DNA of 44,107 bases from Parachlamydiaceae bacterium (lineage in GTDB: Bacteria; Chlamydiota; Chlamydiia; Chlamydiales; Parachlamydiaceae). The stretch's first letter is position 1, and the number at the start of each line of letters is the position of its first letter. Shown here piece after piece: positions 17,383-26,786 of this stretch. Under the pieces are notes generated by a model. That model was given only the letters and a program-made list of their open reading frames with translations, had not been told where the DNA came from and ran no database searches. The DNA lies in assembly GCA_013816265.1 (NCBI GenBank), contig JACDES010000009.1:1-44107 (forward strand). Reading direction: 5' to 3'. The position numbers were made by a program, and so were the translations under genes.

Positions 17383-20300
17383 ATGTCTGCAATAAGTGGA
17401 TTAGGTTTAGGAAGTGGTGCACAAGATTATAGCGGCCAGCGTGGCTCTTTTTTTAATATGGTTCCAATTGGATCTGATGAAGCTGGAAGTCCTCTTTTAG
17501 AGGGACAAGAAGATGAAGAGGAACAAGAGGTTGAGGAAATAGAGCCTGAAAATTTACGCTCATCCAAAAGAAGAAGAGTAGAAGAAGAATTGGGCGAACA
17601 AGAGTTGGCGGTAGTACAAAACCAACCCACCTCTATAGCACCTAAAAAAATTTCAGTCTTTATTAGGCTTCAGAAATCCATCCATCCTATTACAGATGAG
17701 ATGACGTTTTCCAAAGTAGATATACGTTCACACTTACTACCTTTTTTAAACCGAAGTGATATCGCCGTCCTTGTTAAATGTTCACCGAGTGAAAGCTCAC
17801 ATATAAGGCACAAAGCAGAGAAAGAAATACGTGAATATGAAGAAAGCCTTTTAAGGACCCCAGTAAAGAAAGAAAATCCTGAGGATGAACAAACCTTTTT
17901 AGAACATTTCTCAGAAGATAAAAGAAGAGATATCCAATTGAAAATTACAAAATTAAAGGATTTTGTTGCTACCAACGCTGGCAAAGATCAAGTACTTCCT
18001 AAAAGTAAAAAGAGCCGTAATAATTTTAAAAGAAAAACATTTCTATATATTGCTACAAGCAAAGAAAGAGAGAGTATTTTAAATGATGAAATTTGTCCTT
18101 TATTACAGAAACCTTTTAATTCAGATAACGCATTAAAAGCCATTCCGGCAATCGTTACCAAGTTATTTGGATGGAGTAAAGCAAAGGTTACGTTGGAACA
18201 TGTTTCAAAAAAATTAAAGAAAGATGATTTTGTTGTACAAGCAGCAATTAGCGCCCTTGGCCCAGAGCAATTTCAATTTGCTCGAAAAAAATTTAAAAAG
18301 AATCGAGGTTATATTTTAGAAATTATCAAGACAGCTCCAGACTGCCTTAAATTTGTTGAACCCGATTTAAAGAAGGATCCAGAATTTGCTTTAGAAATGA
18401 TTGAAAAAAATTATAGAGTTTTTGGTCATTTGGATGAAGAGCTTAGAAAGAAGAAAACATTTATTCTTAGAGCACTTCAAATCAATGGTTTACTTTTAAG
18501 TCAGATCCCATCTACCGACCGAAATGAGGATGTAGTATTAGAAGCTTGTAGACAAAACGTTAATGCTCTTGCTTCTGCACGACCCACGCTACTATCAAAT
18601 GAAGCATTTATGTTAAAAGCAATGAATGTGAATATCAAGTCCATTCGTTTTAGTATGGTGCAAAATGCAGGATTTATTATTCAATGCGCAAAGATTATTC
18701 TCAAACAGCGCAATGCGGCTATATTGAAAAATAAACAAAAAATAAAGGAATTAGATTTATTTGAAAATAAATATTTTATCACTTTAGCTGCTAAATCAGA
18801 AGAAATAGATTTATTAAAAAATAATGAGCAAATGGAAGTACTTGACAAAGAACAAAAATTGTCTTTATTAATAGAAAAACTCGCAAAGTGGAAGAAGCAC
18901 AATAAAGGGATTTTGTTGCAAAGTAGGAACGCAATAAAGATATTGAAAGAAGAGCCACAAGTCGATTTATTACAAACTCTTGGGGTGACAAAGAATACTA
19001 CCAATTCCCCTTTTGAGTATATTCTGCTTCCAAAATTTTTTCTGGAATGTATTAAGAGGTTTCCAAAAGAGGATTTAGGCATATTCCCTCCTCAACTTGT
19101 TCGACGAGTGCATAGAGCAACCAATGATTTTATTTATTCAGTTTCTCGTATGCCATTTCCAAATCCTTTTCTGTATGCATCTCCACAGCTAAGAGAAAAT
19201 GCGAATCTAGTTCGTGGTATTGTCAAAGAGAATCCTATTGCTATTAAAGATTTAGAATCTACATTAATTAATGCCGCATTTTTTCTTGAACTAATTGCAG
19301 AAAATCCTGAAGTTTTTAAATACGCAGAAAAATATATTATGGAGGATCCGGAATTTATTCATGAAGCCCTACAAATAAATTTAGGGGTTTGTCGATTTAT
19401 ACCTGATAAATTTAAAACCGATATTAACAAAAACAAAGAAGTTTGGGAATTTTATTATCAACTCATTAGTTATGATGGAATTTTATTGAAGTATGTGCCT
19501 TCAGGGCTTGCAATGAAAAAAGATTTTGTTCTTCACGCTTGCAATAAAAATGGTTTGGCTTTGGAGTTCGCTCCCGAGGTGCTAAAAAAAGATGTTGATT
19601 GCATAAGAGCTGCAATAGCAAACAATGCACAGGCTATTAATATTATTTCTAAGCAGTTTATTTACACTCTTGAATTTGTTACTGAAATAATAACGAAGTA
19701 TCGTATTCCTTTAAGTGCTATTCCAGTCATATATCGACAGAATAAGAATATTGTTAATTTAGCAATAAAAAATGATTTTAATGAGCTTGAGTTTGCGTCT
19801 GCCTCGTTGCGAAATGATAAAGCATTTATGTTAGAAGCCGCTAAGAGTAATAGAGAAGCAATTCAATACGCTTCAGATTTACTTAAAGAAGACCCAGATT
19901 TCTTTTTAAAAGCGGTTGCTATTGATTGGAGAGTGCTGAAATATGCTTCTGAACCCTTCATTAAAGAAAACAAGAAGTTTTTCCTAGAGGCAATTAAAAT
20001 TGATGTCAGAGCTCTTGATTTTGCTGCGAAATCAATATTAGAAAATCGGGCTTTTTTCTCACAAGCCATAAAAGTTATCGGAAAAGCCCTTAGGTTTGCA
20101 CATGAAAATGTTAAAGCCAACGTAGGATTTATGAAAACAGTTATTGCTGAAAACTATAGCATGTTAAAACATGCATCAGAATCACTTCATGGCAACCCTG
20201 AGTTTATGTTTGAAGCTTATAAAATTAACAAAAAGACAATCAAATTCGTTTCCTCAAATCTTGAGAATAACAAGCAATTTATATTAATGTTGGTTAAGCA

Positions 20301-20586
20301 TGATGGAATGGCCCTGCAATATGCAGGAACCACTTTAAGAAATGACATTGAAGTCATTAAATCCGCAATAAATCAAAACAAAAAAGCAATTTCTTTTGTT
20401 TCGCCAACAATAATAGAAAGCTCAGAGTTATATGAATTTATACAAGAAAGCGAGGATTCCTCATTTGCTTTAGAACATTTAGTTGGGGCTTCAAAGTTTA
20501 TTCCAATGCCAGCGGTGCTATTAAACGCCGATTGGGATGATTTAGATGATCTGGATGATCAAAAAAAAGGAAATAGGCTATCTTGA
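17383..20586 (+). CDS. DUF4116 repeat protein, candidate host-directed effector
   Basis: A 1067-aa protein with a strong Shine-Dalgarno sequence (AGGGGG 7 bp before the ATG). From about residue 280 to 1020 it consists of tandem ~50-residue helical repeats of the DUF4116 type, with the recurring pattern DPEF-x-x-EAxKxN-x-x-x-(L/I)-x-(F/Y)-A. This repeat is abundant in amoeba-associated chlamydiae and protists. The N-terminal 70 residues are acidic and disordered-looking and contain SKRRRVE (61-67), a match to a monopartite nuclear localisation signal. Residues ~110-150 loosely resemble an F-box (LLPFLNRSDIAVLVKCS). There is no signal peptide, which is compatible with type III export. An effector role, the NLS and the F-box are inferences; the repeat assignment is firm. 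Confidence 0.85.
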   Translation: MSAISGLGLGSGAQDYSGQRGSFFNMVPIGSDEAGSPLLEGQEDEEEQEVEEIEPENLRSSKRRRVEEELGEQELAVVQNQPTSIAPKKISVFIRLQKSIHPITDEMTFSKVDIRSHLLPFLNRSDIAVLVKCSPSESSHIRHKAEKEIREYEESLLRTPVKKENPEDEQTFLEHFSEDKRRDIQLKITKLKDFVATNAGKDQVLPKSKKSRNNFKRKTFLYIATSKERESILNDEICPLLQKPFNSDNALKAIPAIVTKLFGWSKAKVTLEHVSKKLKKDDFVVQAAISALGPEQFQFARKKFKKNRGYILEIIKTAPDCLKFVEPDLKKDPEFALEMIEKNYRVFGHLDEELRKKKTFILRALQINGLLLSQIPSTDRNEDVVLEACRQNVNALASARPTLLSNEAFMLKAMNVNIKSIRFSMVQNAGFIIQCAKIILKQRNAAILKNKQKIKELDLFENKYFITLAAKSEEIDLLKNNEQMEVLDKEQKLSLLIEKLAKWKKHNKGILLQSRNAIKILKEEPQVDLLQTLGVTKNTTNSPFEYILLPKFFLECIKRFPKEDLGIFPPQLVRRVHRATNDFIYSVSRMPFPNPFLYASPQLRENANLVRGIVKENPIAIKDLESTLINAAFFLELIAENPEVFKYAEKYIMEDPEFIHEALQINLGVCRFIPDKFKTDINKNKEVWEFYYQLISYDGILLKYVPSGLAMKKDFVLHACNKNGLALEFAPEVLKKDVDCIRAAIANNAQAINIISKQFIYTLEFVTEIITKYRIPLSAIPVIYRQNKNIVNLAIKNDFNELEFASASLRNDKAFMLEAAKSNREAIQYASDLLKEDPDFFLKAVAIDWRVLKYASEPFIKENKKFFLEAIKIDVRALDFAAKSILENRAFFSQAIKVIGKALRFAHENVKANVGFMKTVIAENYSMLKHASESLHGNPEFMFEAYKINKKTIKFVSSNLENNKQFILMLVKHDGMALQYAGTTLRNDIEVIKSAINQNKKAISFVSPTIIESSELYEFIQESEDSSFALEHLVGASKFIPMPAVLLNADWDDLDDLDDQKKGNRLS

Positions 20587-20634
20587 GATTGTATTATTCA
20601 AATTTTAGTTCGGGTGTGATTCTAAAAAACTAAT

Positions 20635-20960
20635 CATAGATTTAGAAATTACTTTATTACCTCGGTAGACCGTCTACTCAAAGGCCAATGCTGTCAAAAT
20701 AAGAAAGAGGCTGTAGTAAAAAATGAAAGCGAAAGAGGACTTTCGCACTCCAAACACTACGCGTAGACTTGAAAATAATGTTTCTGAATGAATCGCGAAG
20801 CGTTTGGAGTGCGAAAGCCCTCTTTCGCTTTTCTTTTTTGCTACAGCCTCTTTCTTATTTTGACAGCATTGTTTCAAAGCCCAGAATGACCCTAAGGGAA
20901 CCCATAGTATATAAAAAGTGAATAGAGCTCGTATCGGGCGACTCAAATGCTCTAATATTC
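20635..20960. mobile_element. Half copy of element A, interrupted by element B
   Basis: The parts 20640-20686 and 20871-20945 match consecutive parts of one arm of the 8009-8350 element (TTTAGAA, TTACTT, CTCGGTAGA, CGTCT, TCAAAGCCC, then AGGGAAC and the GCGACTCAAAT end of the arm). The other arm is absent. A 184-bp second element sits inside it. Together they occupy most of the 434-bp gap between the DUF4116 gene and the transporter-acyltransferase gene. Confidence 0.7.
20687..20870. mobile_element. Miniature inverted-repeat element (element B), intact copy
   Basis: The ends are perfect inverted repeats (AATGCTGTCAAAATAAGA inwards on the left, its complement on the right), extending through the GAGGCTGTAG block for about 30 bp. 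An inner inverted repeat (GCGAAAGAGGACTTTCGCAC against its near-complement) brings the arms to about 75 bp. It has no coding capacity. TCAAAG occurs in both flanks, but there is no clean target-site duplication. A damaged second copy lies at 42988-43142. Confidence 0.85.
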
Positions 20961-21020
20961 TTAGATTCTTTGATCAATATATTTTTAATCGAAGATCAAT
21001 ATTCATTAAACAGTCCTTAG

Positions 21021-22820
21021 CTATTCATCGAAACAAAGTTCGAGCTCATGTTTACTGTTTAGTAATGAATGATGCCCTGGGTAGACGATTCGTCCAAAAG
21101 CAATTGAGGCAGGCACTCGATATTTTTGTAAGAGTCTTCTACAAATTTGAACTCTAGGATGTTTTTCACCCTTTTGGATTTTTACTGGAATGATTGGATA
21201 ATTGGCTTTTTCAATAATTTTATGGAAAGGACTCGATTGGTGAAGCTTTTCAACTTCCTTATATAAATCCCAACTATTAATGAAGATACAAACAGATATT
21301 CCTTTCTGAAGGGCGTTTTGAATTGCATTTAGACATTCAAGATTATTCCCTAATGGTTCTATGTCTGGAATAAAGACCACTCTCAATAAACGATACATTC
21401 TACGCATCCATGAGGAAGTATGCCCTTGCTCTTGTTCGATAAAAAAGCGCATTCTACGTCTCTGGGAGCCCATAAGTAATAAAGTATCGTTCCAAGCTGT
21501 ATGGGTGCAAACATAAATAGCAGGACATTCCGGGATATTCTCCGTTCCTTCAAAGATGGTTCTGAAGTGAAGCTTAGAGAGGATCATTGCGATAAATCTG
21601 GTTAAATAGTCGAAAAATTGAAATGTAAAGGCGATTGTAACAAAAGTCGTAAAAAATCCCATCAAAGCAAACCCTTGATTCGCCTTAATTTCAAAAAATT
21701 GTGTATTCACATAAATTAATCCCGACGCTAAAAGAACACCGAGAAAGCTTAAGAAATTAGTTGCAGCTACCATCTGTCCCCGTAGTTGCTTAGGACTGGT
21801 CACTTGTATGTAAGCGTCTAATGGAATTTCAAAAAGCCCTCCAAAAGCTCCTAATAGAGTTACTAATGCGATTGTGGCGTATAAGCTATTAGAGAATATA
21901 TCTAATCCAAAACAGCAAATTGTGATTCCTAATGCACCAAATGGAACTAGTCCCAACTCAACAATTTTTCCGGAAATTTTTCCAGCCATAAGAGAGCCAA
22001 TACCAATACCTAAAGCAGTAAGGAAAAATAAATAACCTCCTTCAACATCTGATAATCCAAGAGATTGAATTGCAAAAGGAATGATGTTCAGTTGTGCGAA
22101 AGCCCCTACAAAAAGGAAATAGGAGGAGCCTAAGATTGCTGGTAATAATGATACATATTGACGAGCGGCCTTTAGTGAATTATAAATTTCGCGTAAAAAG
22201 AAAATTTTAAATTTCTTTTCCGATCCAGAAGGTGGTGTAGGTTCAATACAAAAACTAGTTACGAGTCCTATTAAGGCAATAAATGTACAAAATATTGATG
22301 AAACAATGAAATTACGATCTGTGATCTGAGTTAAAAATGAAGCAAAGAAAGTTCCTAAGATAATGGCAAAAAAAGTAAATGAGGTCATTAGACCATTTGC
22401 TTTTGATATTTTATCTACAGAAACGAGTTCTGGCACTATTCCATATTTTGAAGGACCAAAGATTGCACTTTGTGTTGCTAGAAGAAATAGAACTATATAA
22501 GATCCCCAGATGCTCTCATATGCAAAAGCGCAGACACCTATCGCCATGATGACCAATTCAAGAATTTTTGTGATTACAATTATATCGCGCTTACTAAAGC
22601 GATCGGCCATAATTCCAGAAACGGCTGAAAATAGTAAAAAAGGAATCACAAATACGGCACCTGTACTTGCTAATATTTGATGTGTATATTCAATGCCTTC
22701 AAATTGGATAAAGAAGTATACGATAAGTAATTTGTAAATATTGTCGTTAAGAGCACCTAGAAACTGGGTGACATTAAGATATGTAAAGGAAGAAAACCGA
22801 TTAAAAAAAGAAGATATCAT
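21021..22820 (-). CDS. LplT-like transporter fused to a lysophospholipid acyltransferase
   Basis: A 599-aa two-domain membrane protein. Residues 1 to about 410 are a major-facilitator domain with ~12 hydrophobic segments and the LplT-type N-terminus (TQFLGALNDN), expected to flip lysophospholipids across the inner membrane. Residues about 425-599 are a PlsC-type acyltransferase with the catalytic HX4D motif H-T-A-W-N-D at 440-445. This fusion re-acylates imported or damaged lysophospholipids; in Escherichia coli the same steps are done by LplT and Aas. The AMP-binding acyl-ACP synthetase domain of Aas is absent, so the acyl donor must be made elsewhere. The start MISSFFNRF fits the transporter family. 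Confidence 0.88.
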   Translation of the reverse strand: MISSFFNRFSSFTYLNVTQFLGALNDNIYKLLIVYFFIQFEGIEYTHQILASTGAVFVIPFLLFSAVSGIMADRFSKRDIIVITKILELVIMAIGVCAFAYESIWGSYIVLFLLATQSAIFGPSKYGIVPELVSVDKISKANGLMTSFTFFAIILGTFFASFLTQITDRNFIVSSIFCTFIALIGLVTSFCIEPTPPSGSEKKFKIFFLREIYNSLKAARQYVSLLPAILGSSYFLFVGAFAQLNIIPFAIQSLGLSDVEGGYLFFLTALGIGIGSLMAGKISGKIVELGLVPFGALGITICCFGLDIFSNSLYATIALVTLLGAFGGLFEIPLDAYIQVTSPKQLRGQMVAATNFLSFLGVLLASGLIYVNTQFFEIKANQGFALMGFFTTFVTIAFTFQFFDYLTRFIAMILSKLHFRTIFEGTENIPECPAIYVCTHTAWNDTLLLMGSQRRRMRFFIEQEQGHTSSWMRRMYRLLRVVFIPDIEPLGNNLECLNAIQNALQKGISVCIFINSWDLYKEVEKLHQSSPFHKIIEKANYPIIPVKIQKGEKHPRVQICRRLLQKYRVPASIAFGRIVYPGHHSLLNSKHELELCFDE

Positions 22821-22921
22821 TATACTCCGAACTAATCATATTAAACGTAATGACTACAATAGTCTTTTATATCACACGTTTCCAAACCCCAAGTTTTTAG
22901 AATCCGTGCTTAACGCAAACT

Positions 22922-22980
22922 CCAAGTTTGATGGCGAATGCAGTATAGCTATACCTACCTAGTATAAATTCGCTACTTGG
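22922..22980. repeat. Imperfect inverted repeat in a 418-bp gap
   Basis: CCAAGT (22922) and GCGAAT on the left pair with ATTCGC and ACTTGG (ending 22980) on the right. A perfect 12-bp palindrome GTATAGCTATAC lies at 22943-22954 in the loop. It sits between the divergent transporter-acyltransferase gene and recC, and may be a degenerate mobile repeat or a regulatory site. Apart from it, 22821-23238 is AT-rich with no credible gene. Confidence 0.4.
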
Positions 22981-23298
22981 ATTGAATTACTATTTTTATA
23001 CCCCATCCCCTGATTTTTTTATTAATAAAGATAAAGTATGAAGAGTTAGTACTTTCCTCTCAAGAGTTTTTTTCAGTTAGGTATTAATTAAAATTAGAAT
23101 TGCTGTTTTTTGCTTATTTTATATTGCAATCGTCATCAGTTTTGTGCCATTGCAGTAGAAAGTTGTTAATTTCTTATCTTTGATTTGTTTTCAAAATTAG
23201 GAAACTTATTCTTGAGACTTTAGAACTCTGCAGCTAAAATGATCACAAATTTCAATAGTCCAAAATTTCCTACTATTTTTTTTCCAAATGGTTGCCAT

Positions 23299-26200
23299 AT
23301 GTCAGAAACATTTGATATTTTTTTTAGCAATCAATTAGAAATTTTATATCAAAATTTAAAAATTGCCTTGTTTAGAAAAGATGTCCAACCATTTAAAAGA
23401 AGATTAATTGTTGTTTATGGTCCAGCAATGAAAAATTGGCTGACCATCAAAATGGCAACAGATCCCGATTTAAGGGTTGCTGCTGGTTACGAAATCCTCC
23501 ATTTGAATGATGCGTTTGAAAAATTACTATCTATTTTTCAAGTTCATTCCAATCAATACATCCCTTCCCGTACTGAATTATCATTAGCTATTGAACAAGC
23601 GATTTTTAGAAAATTAACATCGATCCCTTTTCTCGATGAAGTAGAAAAAGAAAAATGGACACCTATTTTTGATTACCTAAAAATTGATGAAGGATCCAAT
23701 AAATCCTTTAGCCTAACTCGAAAGACCGAAAGACGTCTGATTGGACTTAGTGATCAGTTAGCGAATTGTTTCAAAGAATATGGTCGTACAGCTAGCAAAC
23801 TTTTGATTGAGTGGGAAAAACAACCTTCAAGAATATGGCAGGAAGAACTTTGGAAAGAATTATTTGATAACAATGGTCCTTGGACATATTTCATTAAAGC
23901 ATTTGAACAGCCTTTAAAACATATTCCCAACATTGAAGCTCATTTTTTTTCAATCAGCTATTTGACTAAGCATGAATTTCAATTTATCGAACGTTTGTCT
24001 GGATTGATACCAATTAAAAGTTATTTATTATCCCCCTGTGCTGTTTTTTGGAGCGATATTAAATCCGATAAAGAAAAAATGTATTTCGAAAAACGTTGGC
24101 AAAAAAGACTAGGAAATGAATCGTCACAAGTCTTGGAGTTAGAAGAATTTCTACGGGATCGCAATGTTCTATTAGCAAATTTTGGGCGATTAGGACGAGA
24201 GATGGCTTGTCAGGTTGAAGAAAGTTCTGCTCAAACGCATGCAAACTACAAGCTACCCAAACATATTGATCTGATAAATCAAGATGAATTATGTATGGAT
24301 GATATCGAATTTGAAGAAAACAGTAATCCTCAAACACTTCTACAGGGCGTTCAATCCGATATCCTTTTAATGCGCACTCATCATGATGGTAATAAGATAA
24401 ATTTAGATAGCCAAGACAGTACAATACAACTTCATGTAGCCTCATCAAAGCGTCGTGAAATAGAAATCATTTATAATAACATATTGGAATTGATGGATAA
24501 AAATCCTTCCATTTGTCCTTGTGATATCATTGTAATGACTCCTCAAATATCAGAATATTCTCCATATATTCAAAGCGTCTTTGGTTGTAAAAAAAGCAAA
24601 CTAAATTTTCAGATTCTAGACTTACAGCTAAGTCTACAAAGTGAAATAGTTCAAGGATTTTTGCAACTATTAAATTTGAGTGATGGTCGGTGGAATATAG
24701 TAGAGATGTTGCAGCTATTTGAACACAGTTCATTCCAGCGTCGACTCAAATTGACCCAAATCGATTATGTGCAAATTCAAAAATGGATCGAAGAGACCAG
24801 AATTTTGTGGGGAGATACAAACCAGCATCGCAATGAAATTCTTCAAAGATCTCATTGTAAACAAGGAATGGTTGAAGAAACACAAATTGGTACATGGGAC
24901 TATGGAATAACAAGATTACTATTAGGTTTGACAACTATCCTTCCACAAAATCCCAAAGAATTAATGGATATCGTTCCATCTAAATATATCGAATTTTCAC
25001 AAAGTGAATTATTAGGAAAATGGATCAGAATACTCCATTCACTTCGTGACGATCTTTCTCCATTGCATGATCGTACACTAATGACAATGGAAGAATGGTG
25101 TGATTATTTAAATTGCCTTTTAGAAAGTTATTTACAACCCAATTTTGAAGATTCACAATCAATTGAAGAATATGAATCTTTAAAGGGACAATTAGAAAAC
25201 TTGAAGAATGCCGCTAGATCAATCGAGGAAGCTAAATTCTCATTTATTTCCGTCAAAAAACACCTTCTATCTCAATTAGAGCAAAATAATTATACATATC
25301 GAGAAAATCATCTTCAAAGTATCAGGTTCTGTTCGATGTTGCCTTTGCGAACAATTCCTTCAAAGGTTATCGCTTTGATCGGGATGCAAGAGGAAGCCTT
25401 TCCACGAATTAATACTATTTCCCCATTCAATTTGGCTAGCAAAGATGGTAAATCAGACTATAGTCCAACCTCTACTGATTTTGATAGATATCTATTTTTA
25501 GAACTTTTACATTCTGCACAAGAGCACTTGTTAATAAGCTATCAAGGATATAACAATCTAGATGCTAAAGAAATAAAACCTTCAATAGTTGTTGAGGAAC
25601 TTTTTTCTTATTTAGATAATCACTATTCAATACAACATGAAAGCATCTCCAAGTCATGTATTTTTACTCATCCTTTCGATTCGTTTGATCAAATATATTT
25701 TAAAACAAATTCATTATTAAAAAACTATTCCACAGAAGATTTTAAAGCTGCCCAAGCAATCTATGGTACAGATTCTCTTCCGCCACATTCATTTGTAGGT
25801 GACTTTCAGATTTCTTCTCCTCAAATTAAAACTGCTATTTCTAATTGTTCTATTGATATCAAATATCTAACTGCTGTGGCACGAAATCCTATAAAATTTC
25901 ATTTGAATAAAATTCTAGAAATCTATCTACAAAATAGTGAAGATAGACAATTTAAAAGTGAAGAAGATTTAGTTCTTGATGCTTTAGATAAAAGTAATAT
26001 AAAAAAATCCGCTCTAAAAGAATCCTTTGAACGAATAATATTTCAAGCTGAAAAAGAAGGTAAGCTCCCACTTGGAATGTTCAAAGAAATTGCGACAAAT
26101 AAAATCAAAAGTGAATATGATGTTCTTCAAACCCAACTGAAAAAACATGGAATAAGAACTGAAGATCTTTTTGATATTGAATTTAGCGAGAGTTGTAGCG

Positions 26201-26778
26201 ATCCTTATCAAATTAGTGAAAAGCGTTGGATATATCCTGCAATTCCTATTTCCTATTCAGAAGGATACAACATTAATATTGTTGGAGAATTAAAGAACGT
26301 CACCCCTAAAGGACTATTATCAGTAAGTTCAGCATCTTTAAGTGATGTTTGGAAGATGTGGCCTCAATTTCTTGCCTTCAGCCAAGCCGCTAAAAATCCT
26401 TCAAAACCTTTGGAGAGACAATTAATATTAGCTAATACATCAAAGGTTAAAAAAGCCTTTTTTGCTGATTCTGAGCCCTATTTAAAGCAATTCATCGATT
26501 ACTATATGGTGTGCCATCATAATTTTTCTCCACTTATTCCTGAATGGATTCCATTAATTTTGAAGGAAAATCATAAAGGGTTGGAGGAGAAGATGCGTCA
26601 ATTGTTTTCTAATACAAATTTTGGAAGCGATTACAAAAATCTTGATTTAAGCTGGATTCTCAACAGCAGTTCTCTTCCTTCGGCTGAAAAATTGGTGCAG
26701 GACTGGAGTGAACAAACAAAATTGTTATTAACCGATATTAATAGCAATTGGTATCCATCTAAAGATGAAAATGATTAG
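23299..26778 (+). CDS. recC: Exodeoxyribonuclease V gamma subunit (RecC)
   Basis: The RecC subunit of RecBCD, the helicase-nuclease that processes double-strand ends for recombination and degrades foreign linear DNA; RecC holds the two motors and reads the recombination hotspot. The ATG at 23299 (MSETFDIFFSNQLEIL) is preferred because RecC proteins start with this F-x-S-N-x-L-E block; an in-frame ATG at 23239 would add 20 residues, and neither has a good ribosome-binding site. Family landmarks are SPCAVFWSDI, the HVASSKRREIEII block, CDIIVMTPQISEYSPYIQ and the FCSMLPLRTIPSKVIALIGM block. There is no Walker motif, as expected for RecC. About 1159 aa. It lies 8 bp before recB. Confidence 0.93.
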   Translation: MSETFDIFFSNQLEILYQNLKIALFRKDVQPFKRRLIVVYGPAMKNWLTIKMATDPDLRVAAGYEILHLNDAFEKLLSIFQVHSNQYIPSRTELSLAIEQAIFRKLTSIPFLDEVEKEKWTPIFDYLKIDEGSNKSFSLTRKTERRLIGLSDQLANCFKEYGRTASKLLIEWEKQPSRIWQEELWKELFDNNGPWTYFIKAFEQPLKHIPNIEAHFFSISYLTKHEFQFIERLSGLIPIKSYLLSPCAVFWSDIKSDKEKMYFEKRWQKRLGNESSQVLELEEFLRDRNVLLANFGRLGREMACQVEESSAQTHANYKLPKHIDLINQDELCMDDIEFEENSNPQTLLQGVQSDILLMRTHHDGNKINLDSQDSTIQLHVASSKRREIEIIYNNILELMDKNPSICPCDIIVMTPQISEYSPYIQSVFGCKKSKLNFQILDLQLSLQSEIVQGFLQLLNLSDGRWNIVEMLQLFEHSSFQRRLKLTQIDYVQIQKWIEETRILWGDTNQHRNEILQRSHCKQGMVEETQIGTWDYGITRLLLGLTTILPQNPKELMDIVPSKYIEFSQSELLGKWIRILHSLRDDLSPLHDRTLMTMEEWCDYLNCLLESYLQPNFEDSQSIEEYESLKGQLENLKNAARSIEEAKFSFISVKKHLLSQLEQNNYTYRENHLQSIRFCSMLPLRTIPSKVIALIGMQEEAFPRINTISPFNLASKDGKSDYSPTSTDFDRYLFLELLHSAQEHLLISYQGYNNLDAKEIKPSIVVEELFSYLDNHYSIQHESISKSCIFTHPFDSFDQIYFKTNSLLKNYSTEDFKAAQAIYGTDSLPPHSFVGDFQISSPQIKTAISNCSIDIKYLTAVARNPIKFHLNKILEIYLQNSEDRQFKSEEDLVLDALDKSNIKKSALKESFERIIFQAEKEGKLPLGMFKEIATNKIKSEYDVLQTQLKKHGIRTEDLFDIEFSESCSDPYQISEKRWIYPAIPISYSEGYNINIVGELKNVTPKGLLSVSSASLSDVWKMWPQFLAFSQAAKNPSKPLERQLILANTSKVKKAFFADSEPYLKQFIDYYMVCHHNFSPLIPEWIPLILKENHKGLEEKMRQLFSNTNFGSDYKNLDLSWILNSSSLPSAEKLVQDWSEQTKLLLTDINSNWYPSKDEND

Positions 26779-26786
26779 GTAAAGTA

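Noticed and set aside
18681..19082. 133-aa minus-strand gene inside the DUF4116 gene
   Set aside because: Antisense shadow of a long repeat-coding gene; Ser/Phe/Leu/Cys-rich composition is typical of reverse frames in AT-rich DNA.
20678..20880. Target-site duplication around element B
   Set aside because: TCAAAG occurs on both sides, but it is not adjacent to both ends and is part of the older element, so no clean duplication can be claimed.
22741..22962. 73-aa plus-strand gene between the transporter gene and recC
   Set aside because: Overlaps the conserved N-terminus of the transporter in antisense and has no family features.
24059..24448. 129-aa minus-strand gene inside recC
   Set aside because: Antisense to conserved RecC sequence, no ribosome-binding site and no domain.
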